Notes: generated by a model not told the origin, from the letters alone. A DNA stretch of 57,156 nt from Denitromonas iodatirespirans (GCF_018524365.1 NZ_JAEKFT010000029.1:1-57156), one strand, 5' to 3'. Numbered from the stretch's first letter, positions 47,551-55,898 are shown. Made by a program: numbers and translations.

Positions 47551-48276
47551 ATGACCTACTGCGTCGGCATACAGCTCGACAGCGGATTGATTCTCGCGTC
47601 CGACTCGCGCACCCACGCCGGGGTCGACAACTTCGCCTGCTTCAGCAAGATGAGCGTGTTCGAGCGCCCCGGCGACCGGGTGATTGCGCTCCTCAGCTCC
47701 GGCAACCTGGCAGGCACCCAGGCGGTCATCGGTCTGCTCAAGCAGCACGCCGCCCGCTCGGCCGACGGCAGCCTGTGGCAGGCCGAGTCCATGTTCGACA
47801 CTGCGATGCTGGTGTCGGATGCCATGCGAGAGGTGGATCGACGCGACGGCCAGCACCTGACGGAAAGCGACGTCGGGTTCAACGCCTCGTTCATTCTCGG
47901 CGGCCAGATCGTGGGCGAGCCGCCACGCCTCTTCCGGATCTACGCCGAAGGCAACTTCATCGAGGCCGGCCAGGAGACCCCCTATCTTCAAACGGGCGAA
48001 ACCAAGTACGGGAAACCGATCATCGACTGGGTCATCACCCCGGCCACCCCGCTCAACGAGGCGGCAAAGTGCGCCCTGGTGTCTTTCGATTCCACGATGC
48101 GAAGCAACCTGTCCGTCGGCATGCCCATCGATCTGCTCTGTTACGAGCGGGACAGTCTCGAAGTCCGGATGCGTCGCCGCTTCGATGTCGGAGATGCGTA
48201 CTTCGGCGCGCTCGGCAAGCAATGGAGCGAGGGCACGCGCCAAGTGTTCCGAGAGCTGCCCGACCTGGACTGGTAG
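47551..48276 (+). CDS. Anbu: proteasome/HslV-related peptidase
   Basis: A 241-residue Ntn-hydrolase of the Anbu type. It opens MTYCVGIQLDSGLILASDSR, with Thr2 as the likely nucleophile after Met removal, and has THAGVDNFACFSKMSVFERPGDRV and LLSSGNLAGTQAV, typical of Anbu and quite unlike HslV. Known Anbu proteins form large helical or open rings and have no clear unfoldase partner. ATG 47551 has GAGG at good spacing. It is followed by N-formylglutamate-amidohydrolase-like and transglutaminase-like genes, a variant of the usual Anbu neighbourhood. The function is not settled. Confidence 0.92.
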   Translation: MTYCVGIQLDSGLILASDSRTHAGVDNFACFSKMSVFERPGDRVIALLSSGNLAGTQAVIGLLKQHAARSADGSLWQAESMFDTAMLVSDAMREVDRRDGQHLTESDVGFNASFILGGQIVGEPPRLFRIYAEGNFIEAGQETPYLQTGETKYGKPIIDWVITPATPLNEAAKCALVSFDSTMRSNLSVGMPIDLLCYERDSLEVRMRRRFDVGDAYFGALGKQWSEGTRQVFRELPDLDW

Positions 48277-48284
48277 GGCGCTCG

Positions 48285-49127
48285 ATGAGCACGGCCCCCA
48301 TTCTGCGCAGCGCGGACCATGATCATGAGGCAAGCGCGCGGCTGGTGATCAGCTGCGAGCATGGCGGCAACCGGATTCCCGCGCACTATCGTCATTTCTT
48401 TCAGGCCCACCAGGCCGTGCTGACAACCCACCGCGGCTACGACGCCGGCGCCCTGCGCATGGCGCGGGAACTGGCCGCCGCATTCGACGCCCCGCTGGTG
48501 TTCGCCACGGTGAGCCGCCTGCTGGTGGACCTGAATCGCTCTGTCGACCATCGTCATCTCCATCTGGCACAGATCCGAAGCGCACCGGCCAGCGTGCGGC
48601 AAGGCATCTTGCGCCAGCATTATCAACCGTACCGGAATGAGGTCGAGCGCCTCGTCAGACAGGCGATCGCCGACCACGGCCGGGTGATCCATCTCGCGTC
48701 ACACAGCTTCACCCCGGAATTGAACGGCAAAGTGCGTCATGCCGACATCGGGCTGCTCTACGATCCGGCCCGGCCCGGCGAAGCGCAGTTTTGCGAGCGC
48801 TGGAAAATGGCCCTCAAGCAATGTGCCCCGGCACTCGTCGTTCGCCGCAACTACCCTTACGCCGGCAAAAACGACGGGCTGGCCCGTCACCTTCGCCGCG
48901 CGCTGCCGCCCGACACCTATTTGGCAATCGAGCTGGAAATCAACCAGAAACACGTCGCCGGGAATGCCCGCGCATGGGCCCGGCTGCGACAGGTGATCGT
49001 CGACGCCCTGCGCCAGGTCCTGGACCGCGCCGGGCCCGATACCGCATCCATTCCGCCGCCCTCTTCCCCCTCATCGTCAGCGCCGGCCAGCGGGTCGCGC
49101 CGGCGGCAAGCAGGAGCACTCCCATGA
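48285..49127 (+). CDS. N-formylglutamate amidohydrolase-family protein
   Basis: A 280-residue protein. The family pattern shows as LVISCEHGGNRIPAHYRHFF at the N-terminus (His of the zinc site), LNRSVDHRHLHLAQ, VIHLASHSFTPELNG and YLAIELEINQKHV. Members hydrolyse N-formylglutamate in histidine breakdown, but no hut genes are here, and relatives next to Anbu may process other formyl or acyl peptides. The C-terminal ~30 residues are Ser/Pro-rich and may be disordered. ATG 48285 lies 8 bases after the Anbu stop, and the end overlaps the transglutaminase-like gene by 4 bases. Confidence 0.87.
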   Translation: MSTAPILRSADHDHEASARLVISCEHGGNRIPAHYRHFFQAHQAVLTTHRGYDAGALRMARELAAAFDAPLVFATVSRLLVDLNRSVDHRHLHLAQIRSAPASVRQGILRQHYQPYRNEVERLVRQAIADHGRVIHLASHSFTPELNGKVRHADIGLLYDPARPGEAQFCERWKMALKQCAPALVVRRNYPYAGKNDGLARHLRRALPPDTYLAIELEINQKHVAGNARAWARLRQVIVDALRQVLDRAGPDTASIPPPSSPSSSAPASGSRRRQAGALP

Positions 49128-49930
49128 AGATTCGCATTGGCTACGAACTGATCTACGAATGCCCTCAACCAACGCCCATGATCCTGAGCTTGAGCGTGCA
49201 CTACTCGCGCGTGTCGGACATCATCAGGCCGGACCATCTGATTGCCGATCCACCGGTCCCGATCACCGCCTATCGCGACAGCTTCGGCAATTGGTGCAGT
49301 CGTATCGTCGCGCCCAAGGGCCTGCTCAAACTGTCTACCGATGCCCTGGTGAACGATACCGGCCTGCCCGACAGCATTGTTCCCGAGGCGAGGCAGACAC
49401 CGGTGGAAACGCTGCCCGACGAGACCCTGCTGTTTCTCCTGGGAAGCCGTTACTGCGAGACCGATCGCCTGTCGGAGACCGCCTGGAGGCTGTTCCACAC
49501 GTCACCGCCGGGATGGGCGCGCGTCCAGGCGATCTGCGACTTCGTGCACCACCACATCGCTTTCGGCTATGAACACGCGTGCTCCACCAAGACGGCATGG
49601 GAAGTCTACCGGCAGAAAGCTGGCGTCTGCCGCGACTACGCCCATCTGGCCATCACCTTCTGTCGTTGCATGAACATTCCCGCCCGCTACTGCACGGGCT
49701 ATCTTGGGGATATCGGCATGCCGCCGCCCTACGGCCCAATGGACTTCGCCGGCTGGTTCGAGGCCTACCTCGACGGCAATTGGTACACCTTCGATGCGCG
49801 CAACAACATGCCGCGCATCGGGCGGGTGCTGATCGCCCGCGGCCGCGACGCGGCCGACGTGGCCCTCAGCAACACCTTCGGTCCCAACACCCTGAAGCAA
49901 TTCAAGGTATTCACGGACGAAGTGGTCTAA
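49124..49930 (+). CDS. Transglutaminase-like protein, possibly missing the catalytic His
   Basis: A 268-residue protein. The core domain has the Cys169 of KAGVCRDYAHLAI and Asp224 in WYTFDARNN. The residue that is normally His (as in HAWVEVYL) is Ala/Gly here: PMDFAGWFEAYL around 205-216. Many relatives of this Anbu-linked subgroup seem to vary there, so it may use a different base, be inactive or bind rather than cleave. Substrate is unknown. Transglutaminase-like partners are a regular part of Anbu operons. It overlaps the previous gene by 4 bases (49124-49127). Confidence 0.85.
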   Translation: MKIRIGYELIYECPQPTPMILSLSVHYSRVSDIIRPDHLIADPPVPITAYRDSFGNWCSRIVAPKGLLKLSTDALVNDTGLPDSIVPEARQTPVETLPDETLLFLLGSRYCETDRLSETAWRLFHTSPPGWARVQAICDFVHHHIAFGYEHACSTKTAWEVYRQKAGVCRDYAHLAITFCRCMNIPARYCTGYLGDIGMPPPYGPMDFAGWFEAYLDGNWYTFDARNNMPRIGRVLIARGRDAADVALSNTFGPNTLKQFKVFTDEVV

Positions 49931-49945
49931 CCGAGCCCGGCCCCG

Positions 49946-50635
49946 CTACCCCATCACCTTGGCGTAGACGGTGTTGTCGGCGGCGTAGCACCCGCAGCAA
50001 ACGGATTCCAGCGCCGCCCGATCGACAATCGTGATATCGCCGCGCCGATAGCCGATCAGCCCGCGCGCCCGCAGCGAAGATGCCGCCTTGGTCACACCGA
50101 CGCGGCGCACACCGAGCATGTAGGCAAGAAAATCATGGGTGACATGGAATGTTGGCGAATGGGCACGGTCGCCACTCATCAAGAGCCAGCGGGCGAGACG
50201 TGCTTCGACCACGTGGAAGCGGGAGCAGGCGGCGGTTTGGGCCAGCTGACCGAGGACCACTGCGATATAGCGCTTGAGGACGCCCTGGAGCGCGGAACTG
50301 AGGGCCAACTCGTGGCAAAACCGCGCCGCATCGAGGCGGAGGGCCATGCCCTCCCCTTGCACCACCGCGTGGAAGGGGGAACGGTCCACACCGAGGCTCA
50401 GCGAAATCCCGAGCATGCCTTCATCGCCGACCAGACCCACCTCCAGGCCGGAATGGCCGCTGACGGGCATGACCAGGGAAATGAAGGACTGGGTCGGAAA
50501 ATAGACATGGCGAATGGGATCGCCGGGCTCGGTCAGGACGTCTCCGAATGCGAGCTTCACCGACTCACAGCCCGACAAAAAGCGCCGACGGTCCTTGGAC
50601 GGCAAGGCAGAGAGCAGCCGATTGGCCGGGGGCAT
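49946..50635 (-). CDS. Crp/Fnr-type transcriptional regulator (first copy)
   Basis: A 229-residue protein. A cNMP-binding-like domain (about 1-135) is followed by a winged helix-turn-helix, with the recognition region LAYMLGVRRVGVTKAASSLR. The N-terminus lacks the cAMP-contact RE-S pattern and the Fnr Cys set. Near the C-terminus SVCCGCYAADN has several Cys residues, but the role is unclear. It resembles the second copy at 51507-52220 (same helix layout and an FPT-type strand). ATG 50635 has AGGAG at 7 bases. The operator candidate 50691-50706 lies about 56 bases upstream, fitting autoregulation. Confidence 0.85.
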   Translation of the reverse strand: MPPANRLLSALPSKDRRRFLSGCESVKLAFGDVLTEPGDPIRHVYFPTQSFISLVMPVSGHSGLEVGLVGDEGMLGISLSLGVDRSPFHAVVQGEGMALRLDAARFCHELALSSALQGVLKRYIAVVLGQLAQTAACSRFHVVEARLARWLLMSGDRAHSPTFHVTHDFLAYMLGVRRVGVTKAASSLRARGLIGYRRGDITIVDRAALESVCCGCYAADNTVYAKVMG

Positions 50636-51099
50636 GGCGGTGCTCCTGAATGATTGTCTTCGCAGCTTGAACGCGCCAGGCGCCGACGTCTGGACGCTGG
50701 CGCACAGAAGGGGCGATCCGTGGGCAATCTCGGGCCACCTCGGAGTCGGGCACAGCCGGGCGCCGGGAATCGGCGCAATTACCGACTGGAGGGGTCAGTT
50801 GACAAGGCGCCGTGCGGCATCGGATGCCGGCGTGGCAACGGACAACCCTGGCTCTGTACGGCAGCAAACGGACAATGGGGGGACGGATCTCTAAGCTCGT
50901 TTCATCGGAGCCCGCAGGCCCGGAGCAATGCGAAATCGATGAACGCAGCGCGCCCCAGACGATGGCACGTGTTTGTCCGGCTCGACCTACCGATGCGGCA
51001 CGCCCAGGCTCACCCATGAAGGAACGATATGAACACGCTCAACGTCAACAGGATTGCCCTGAATCTTGGCTTCGTGCCAAGGGGATCACGAGGAACTAC
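50636..51099. other. Intergenic region between the first Crp-like gene and the small lipoprotein
   Basis: 464 bases without a recognised gene. It contains the palindrome at 50691-50706 and a half-site-like TGTACG at 50855. Small frames here show no coding signature. The promoters of both flanking genes must lie within. Confidence 0.45.
50691..50706. promoter_or_regulatory. Palindromic operator candidate upstream of the first Crp-like regulator
   Basis: TGGACGCTGGCGCACA has a perfect right half (CGCACA) and a one-mismatch left half (TGGACG). The 4-base spacer matches that of the site at 55883. It is centred about 63 bases before ATG 50635. Confidence 0.45.
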
Positions 51100-51303
51100 A
51101 TGATGATGAAACTCAAAAGACACACTGGCGCAACCTTGCTCATGGGTGCGCTGCTCGTCGCATTGTCCGGCTGCCAGAAGGACGAAGGCCCGATGGAACG
51201 GACCGGCAAGGAAGTCGACAAAGCGATGGAAAAAACCGGACAACAGATCGAAAAGGCCGGCGACGCCATCCAGGATGCCGCCAAGGGCGACGACAAGAAG
51301 TAA
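51100..51303 (+). CDS. Small lipoprotein, entericidin-like in layout
   Basis: A 67-residue protein. A basic N-terminus (MMMKLKRHT) and hydrophobic core lead to a lipobox, LVALSGC, with Cys24 or near as the lipidated residue. The rest is an acidic/basic amphipathic helix (EVDKAMEKTGQQIEKAGDAIQD) like entericidin or YqjD-type peptides. AGGA precedes the ATG. It lies between the two Crp-type regulators and is likely part of their regulon. A terminator hairpin follows. Confidence 0.8.
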   Translation: MMMKLKRHTGATLLMGALLVALSGCQKDEGPMERTGKEVDKAMEKTGQQIEKAGDAIQDAAKGDDKK

Positions 51304-51311
51304 TCGATGCG

Positions 51312-51347
51312 CCGCGCCCCACGGGTACCGCTACCGGGGCGCGGTTT
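51312..51347 (+). terminator. Terminator of the small lipoprotein gene
   Basis: CCGCGCCCC and GGGGCGCGG form a 9-bp stem around a 15-base loop, ending in TTT (TTTCG). It lies 8 bases after the lipoprotein stop. Confidence 0.6.
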
Positions 51348-51506
51348 CGCCCATCGGCCGCGACCGGGGCTGCCGGTTTCCACCTCCCGTGCGGCCAGAA
51401 GCCTAGGCTGCTTTGACGGATGCTCACCCTGGGGCCTTGGTGGCCCCGGGGCGCCCCTCCTGTCCACGGGGAAAGCCCCGAATGGATAAGCTGCCACAAA
51501 GTGCCG

Positions 51507-52220
51507 CTAGTCTGTATAGGGCAACAGCCGGTCGAACTCCTTCTTCACCACCGCGTAGCACTCACAGGTCCGTGCTTCCAGACCGGCACGATCCAGCACC
51601 GCGATGTGGCCCCGGCGGTATTCGATCAGACCCGCCCGCTGCACGTTGCCGGCAGCCTCGGTGACCCCCTCGCGGCGCACGCCGAGCATGTTGGCGATCA
51701 GCTCTTGGGTCATGACCAGCTCGTTGGTGGGCAGACGGTCGAGAGACAGCAACAGCCAACGGCAGAACTGTTGGTCCAGGGAGTGATGCCGGTTGCACAC
51801 GGCCGTCTGGGCCATCTGCGTGATCAGGGCCTGGGTATAGCGCAACAGCAGGCGCTGCATCGGTCCGGCGCGCAGGAATTCGTCCTTGAGCAACTGCCCC
51901 GGCAAACGGTAGGCAAGGCCGGCGCTTTGCACCACGGCCCGACTGGGCGTGGTTTCGCCGCCCATGAAAAGCGACACACCGACGACCCCCTCGTTGCCGA
52001 CCACGGCGATCTCGGCAGACGCGCCGTCTTCCATCACATACAGCAGGGACACGATGGCCGTGGTCGGAAAATAGATATGGCGCATTTGCGCGCCGGATTC
52101 ATACAGGACGTGCCCCAGCGGCATCGGGGTCTCTTCCAGCTTGGGGAAAAGGCGCTCGCGGTCTTCAACCGGCAAAGCGGCGAGAAGGTGATTCTGGCGC
52201 GGGTCTTGGGTTTCAGGCAC
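51507..52220 (-). CDS. Crp/Fnr-type transcriptional regulator (second copy)
   Basis: A 237-residue protein, paralogous to the copy at 49946-50635. The sensor domain (about 1-150) includes PVEDRERLFPKLEET and MRHIYFPTTAIVSLL, and the DNA-binding helix region is IANMLGVRREGVTEAAGNVQ. It differs from canonical Crp in its cNMP site and probably senses another signal. The C-terminus reads CECYAVVKKEFDRLL. I start at GTG 52220, which has GGAG 7 bases upstream, rather than the longer ATG at 52274. A perfect inverted repeat lies about 111 bases upstream (52324-52339). Confidence 0.83.
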   Translation of the reverse strand: MPETQDPRQNHLLAALPVEDRERLFPKLEETPMPLGHVLYESGAQMRHIYFPTTAIVSLLYVMEDGASAEIAVVGNEGVVGVSLFMGGETTPSRAVVQSAGLAYRLPGQLLKDEFLRAGPMQRLLLRYTQALITQMAQTAVCNRHHSLDQQFCRWLLLSLDRLPTNELVMTQELIANMLGVRREGVTEAAGNVQRAGLIEYRRGHIAVLDRAGLEARTCECYAVVKKEFDRLLPYTD

Positions 52221-52590
52221 GGGTGTTCTCCAAACACAGCAATGTGCGAAAGCCCGCGTCGGAACGACAGCCATTCCGGGCCTCCGCCGTGTTTTACTTT
52301 AAACAGGCCGGACAGGCCATGTATGTGCGCTTTCGTACAGCCCGGCGAGACTTCGAGCGAGCCGCTGCCTACAGCATACCGCGCCCCGCATCGAACAAGC
52401 TTGCCGCCACCGCACGGACCCGGGTTCTGTTCGACACCGCACAGATCTTCGCGGATGGCACCTTTAGCCTATACAAGCCGTCGCGAGTTCCGACCTCCCG
52501 GCGGCGCAGGATCGCCTCGCCACCCGAGCCACCGACGGTGGTATGCGGAGGCCTGTGTGATGAAAACAGTCGGACGAGAGGACGCATGAC
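52221..52590. other. Divergent intergenic region between second Crp-like gene and the GGDEF/EAL operon
   Basis: 370 bases without a gene I can support, containing the palindrome at 52324-52339. It must hold the promoter of the Crp-like gene and probably that of the plus-strand operon. Confidence 0.45.
52324..52339. promoter_or_regulatory. Palindromic operator candidate upstream of the second Crp-like regulator
   Basis: TGTGCGCTTTCGTACA, a strong match to TGTRCG-N4-CGYACA on both halves. It lies between the divergent second Crp-like gene and the 52591 ORF and could act on either. Confidence 0.55.
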
Positions 52591-52833
52591 ATGAGCCGAG
52601 ACATCTTTGCACAGAGCCGGGTGTCGTTCAGAGGCGGGGCCATCGCCAACAATGCGCCACTGCCGATCGAGTGTTTTGGCACAGCCGGCCGGGATGGGCG
52701 TATACGTTTCCTGCGCCTTGGCCTCAGACACGCAGCCGAGGCTGCTCTTCGGACGGGCGTGCAGCGACGCCCGATGCGCGACACGCTCCGGCTGAGGGCG
52801 CACGCGGCACACTCCGAACACCCCGAGCCGTGA
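52591..52833 (+). CDS. Small ORF overlapping the GGDEF/EAL gene, function unknown
   Basis: An 80-residue frame starting MSRDIFAQSR, preceded by AGAGGA at about 10 bases, and ending TGA 52831-52833 inside the GTGA start overlap of the next gene. The overlap suggests translational coupling. The C-terminal half is rich in Arg and Ala, which can also be chance coding in GC-rich DNA. No family recognised. It may be a leader peptide. Confidence 0.4.
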   Translation: MSRDIFAQSRVSFRGGAIANNAPLPIECFGTAGRDGRIRFLRLGLRHAAEAALRTGVQRRPMRDTLRLRAHAAHSEHPEP

Positions 52834-55322
52834 AACCGGCCCCGCTCCGGCTCCTTCTCGTCGAGCATGACCGCTGCGCCGACGAAACCATGCCCCTGGC
52901 GCTGACGGTGGCGGATCGCGCCGCCTATCGGGTTGAGCGGGTGACGGGACTGGCAGATGCCCTTGCCCGGCTGAATCAGGATGGATTCGACGTGGTCGTG
53001 CTCGACGGCGCACTGCCGGATCGGCATCAGAGTGTCGCCGCCTTGAGACAGGCGACGCCGCATGCGCTGATTTTGCGCTTCAGCGCAGAGCACGAAGGCG
53101 GCATTGAATGGCGGGTCGTCGGCGATGGCACCCAGGGCCGTATCACCCGCGACGATGCCGACGCCGACGGATTTCTCCCCACCCTGGCGACGCTTGTCGC
53201 ACACCGGGCGAACCAGGAAGCGCTGCATCTCAGCGAGGCGCGTTTTCGATCGATCAGCGAAGCATCTCCCTTGGGCATCTTCGTGTCGGACGATCAGGGG
53301 GCATGCATCTACACCAATCCGGCCTATCACGAGATCTCCGGCCTGAACTTCGGCGAGACTCACGGAACGGACTGGAGCATGGCCATCCACCCGGACGATC
53401 GCCCGGGCGTGCTCGCCCAGTGGCATGACGCGTTGCGGAATCAGACCCCCTTCCAGGCGGAGGTGCGTTTCGTGCGCGGGGACGGAAGCGTTGTTTGGAC
53501 CCGTCTCAACCGTGCCGTCACGCAAGACGGCGCGATGTGCCTCGGGCATGTGGAAACCGTGGAAGACATCAGTCAACGAAAAGCGACCGAAGCGGTGCTG
53601 CGCGCAGCGGAGGACGACCTGTTCGCCGAACGGGAGCGCGCCCAGGTCACGCTCAATTCCATCGGCGACGCCGTACTGAGCACCAACATGCAGGGGAGCG
53701 TGACCTATCTGAATTCGGCCGCGGAGACCATGACCGGCTGGCCGCTGGCGGATGCGCTGGGTCGCCCGTTGGCCGAGGTCTTCCGGATCGTTGACGGCAC
53801 GACCCGTCAGAACGCACCCAACCCGGCGCAGCGAGCCATCTCGGAGGACCGTACCGTGGGCCTTGCCGCGAATTGCCTGTTGATCCGCCGCGACGGCACC
53901 GAGTCGGCCATCGAGGACTCCGCCGCACCGATCCACAACCGCGACGGTCAGGTGGCGGGCGCCGTGATCGTATTTCACGATGTCAGCAAATCCCATGCGG
54001 CGGCGATCAAGCTGGCCCATCTGGCCCAGCATGACTTTCTCACCGGCCTCCCCAATCGGGTGTTGCTGACCGAACGGATCTCCCAGGCGATCGGTCTGGC
54101 CCACCGGCATCACGCTCAGGCGGCCCTGCTCTTCATCGATCTGGATCACTTCAAGAACATCAACGACTCATTGGGCCACGGCGTTGGCGATCAAATGCTC
54201 AAGGCCGTGGCCGAACGCCTGTCCCGATGTGTGCGCGCCACCGATACCGTGGGCCGCCTGGGGGGCGACGAATTCCTGATTCTGCTGCCGGAAATCGATC
54301 AACCCGAGGATACGGTCTGGGTTGCCGAAAAAATCCTGGCCTCCCTGGCCACGCCCTTCCTCATTGGCGAGCACGAACTGCATGTCACCCCAAGCATTGG
54401 CATCGGTATCTATCCGGACGACGGAATCGACGTCGATACCATGATGCAGAGCGCCGATACCGCCATGTACCACGCCAAGAGCAAGGGGCGGAACAACCAT
54501 CAGTTTTTCACGTCCGAAATGAACGCCCGTGTCGTGCGCCGCCTGGCCATCGAGAGCCGGCTGCACCGCGCCCTCAAGCAGGGCGAATTCGAGCTGTATT
54601 ACCAACCGAAGATGGATCTCGTCTCGGGGAAAATGACCGGTGCCGAAGCGCTGATTCGCTGGCACGATCCTGAGCTCGGCCTGGTCGTTCCCGAGCAGTT
54701 TATGGCGATCGCGGAAGAATGCGGCCTCATCGTTCCCATCGGCCGCTGGGTACTCCGGGAAGCCTGCCGGCAAGTCCAGACCTGGCTGGCAAATGGCTTG
54801 CACGCCGTGCCGGTGGCGGTGAACATCTCGGCGCTGGAGTTCAGGCACAAGGACTTTCTGACGAGCTTCGCGCTGACGCTGAAAGAAACCGGTGTGCCGC
54901 CCCGGTTCGTGCAGGTCGAGTTGACCGAATCGCTGCTCATGCACAATGCCGAGTCGTCCATGGCAGTGCTGCGCGCCCTCAAGCGCATGGGCATCGCGCT
55001 TGTCATCGACGATTTCGGTACTGGCTATTCCAGCCTGAGCTACTTAAAACAGTTCCCTATCGATACGCTGAAGATCGACCAATCCTTCGTGCGCGACATT
55101 GTCAGCGATGGCGATGATGCGAGCATCGTTTCAGCGGTCATCGGTATGGGCATCAAGCTCAAGCGGCGCGTCATTGCGGAGGGCGTTGAGACGCAAGAGC
55201 AACGCGCCTTCCTCCTGGCGCAGCACTGCGACGAAGCGCAAGGCTATCTGTTCGGATATCCCGTGCCCGCGAAGGAGTTCGCGCTATCGCTCGATCAACA
55301 GGTGCATGGTTTGCGCGAATAA
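52830..55322 (+). CDS. c-di-GMP signalling protein: receiver-like, PAS, GGDEF and EAL domains
   Basis: An 830-residue protein with a likely GTG start at 52830. The order is a receiver-like domain (1-125; VVLDGALPD holds the Asp), two PAS domains (about 140-440), GGDEF at about 477 (GRLGGDEF with an RxxD I-site, RATD, five residues before), then EAL at about 605 (GAEALIRWHDPELG) and DDFGTGYSSLSYLKQFP. Both catalytic motifs look intact, so it could make and break c-di-GMP. The overlap with the upstream small ORF suggests coupling. No target is clear here, though a PilZ protein is encoded at 36663-37022. Confidence 0.9.
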   Translation: MKPAPLRLLLVEHDRCADETMPLALTVADRAAYRVERVTGLADALARLNQDGFDVVVLDGALPDRHQSVAALRQATPHALILRFSAEHEGGIEWRVVGDGTQGRITRDDADADGFLPTLATLVAHRANQEALHLSEARFRSISEASPLGIFVSDDQGACIYTNPAYHEISGLNFGETHGTDWSMAIHPDDRPGVLAQWHDALRNQTPFQAEVRFVRGDGSVVWTRLNRAVTQDGAMCLGHVETVEDISQRKATEAVLRAAEDDLFAERERAQVTLNSIGDAVLSTNMQGSVTYLNSAAETMTGWPLADALGRPLAEVFRIVDGTTRQNAPNPAQRAISEDRTVGLAANCLLIRRDGTESAIEDSAAPIHNRDGQVAGAVIVFHDVSKSHAAAIKLAHLAQHDFLTGLPNRVLLTERISQAIGLAHRHHAQAALLFIDLDHFKNINDSLGHGVGDQMLKAVAERLSRCVRATDTVGRLGGDEFLILLPEIDQPEDTVWVAEKILASLATPFLIGEHELHVTPSIGIGIYPDDGIDVDTMMQSADTAMYHAKSKGRNNHQFFTSEMNARVVRRLAIESRLHRALKQGEFELYYQPKMDLVSGKMTGAEALIRWHDPELGLVVPEQFMAIAEECGLIVPIGRWVLREACRQVQTWLANGLHAVPVAVNISALEFRHKDFLTSFALTLKETGVPPRFVQVELTESLLMHNAESSMAVLRALKRMGIALVIDDFGTGYSSLSYLKQFPIDTLKIDQSFVRDIVSDGDDASIVSAVIGMGIKLKRRVIAEGVETQEQRAFLLAQHCDEAQGYLFGYPVPAKEFALSLDQQVHGLRE

Positions 55323-55715
55323 GGCGCCACGCCGTTCGGATAGGGTTTTGACCGCGTGGAGGCGCTCAGCAGCCGTTGTGATCGTTCGGACGCAGGTCCC
55401 GCCGATCAGAAGCACCGCCCTCGTGATCGTCGCGATCCGGCCGGTCCACCCAGATGAGCTGTCCCGATGGTGCCCGCCGCCCACCTGCGGACGGTCGTAG
55501 GCAACGCAGCCGGAGACGAGCCCGGTAGTGGCCATCGGCAATACCGTCAGTGTGATCGTGGTCCTTCGTGAACGACATGCATGGCTCGACAGCCGCCATC
55601 TCGCCCGGGCCGCCGGCATCGTGCCATGTCGTTCATCCAGGGCATGGACTTCGTCCTGGATGTCGATGCGACATCCGGCGTGAATTCTGAAACGCCTTGC
55701 GGCGATTTCGACGTC
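55323..55715. other. Gap after the GGDEF/EAL gene
   Basis: 393 bases. The only protein-like signal is a minus-strand lipoprotein-type stretch (see 55366-55535). No other gene or RNA is evident. Confidence 0.4.
55366..55535 (-). pseudogene. Possible decayed small lipoprotein gene
   Basis: In one minus-strand frame, TITLTVLPMATTGLVSGCVAY is a good lipoprotein signal with a lipobox (LVSGC, Cys at 55506-55508). A purine-rich GAAGGA lies upstream, but the codon where a start should be is ATC, and the in-frame ATG at 55533-55535 leaves a short signal. After the Cys, the sequence looks more like a D/R-rich tail in another frame (DRPDRDDHEGG). It may be a frameshifted gene or chance. Confidence 0.25.
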
Positions 55716-55790
55716 TTATCGAAAGCCGAAAAACGACAACACGGCCAGGACGACGACGACCAGCCCAACGATATATATGACGCTGTTCAT
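55716..55790 (-). CDS. 24-residue membrane microprotein
   Basis: ATG 55788-55790 and TAA 55716-55718 encode MNSVIYIVGLVVVVLAVLSF followed by FGFR: one hydrophobic helix with a short basic end. GGAGG lies 7 bases upstream (GGAGGTCTTGCT), a near-perfect ribosome binding site. Such short single-helix peptides are often missed by annotation; similar ones occur in other proteobacteria. Two operator candidates lie upstream, at 55883-55898 and 55970-55985. It is divergent from the BON lipoprotein gene. It may bind a membrane complex or act in envelope stress. Confidence 0.75.
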   Translation of the reverse strand: MNSVIYIVGLVVVVLAVLSFFGFR

Positions 55791-55882
55791 AGCAAGACCT
55801 CCACGGATTGGATGACCGAATCGCAGCTCCCGCGCGATTGACGCCATCGACGCCAAAGCTACGCGCCTTGCCACAGCGGTTC

Positions 55883-55898
55883 AGTACGCTGGCACACA
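55883..55898. promoter_or_regulatory. Palindromic operator candidate upstream of the microprotein gene
   Basis: AGTACGCTGGCACACA, read on the other strand TGTGTGCCAGCGTACT. Its second half and spacer match the site at 55970-55985 in inverted orientation. It is centred about 100 bases before the microprotein ATG. Confidence 0.45.
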
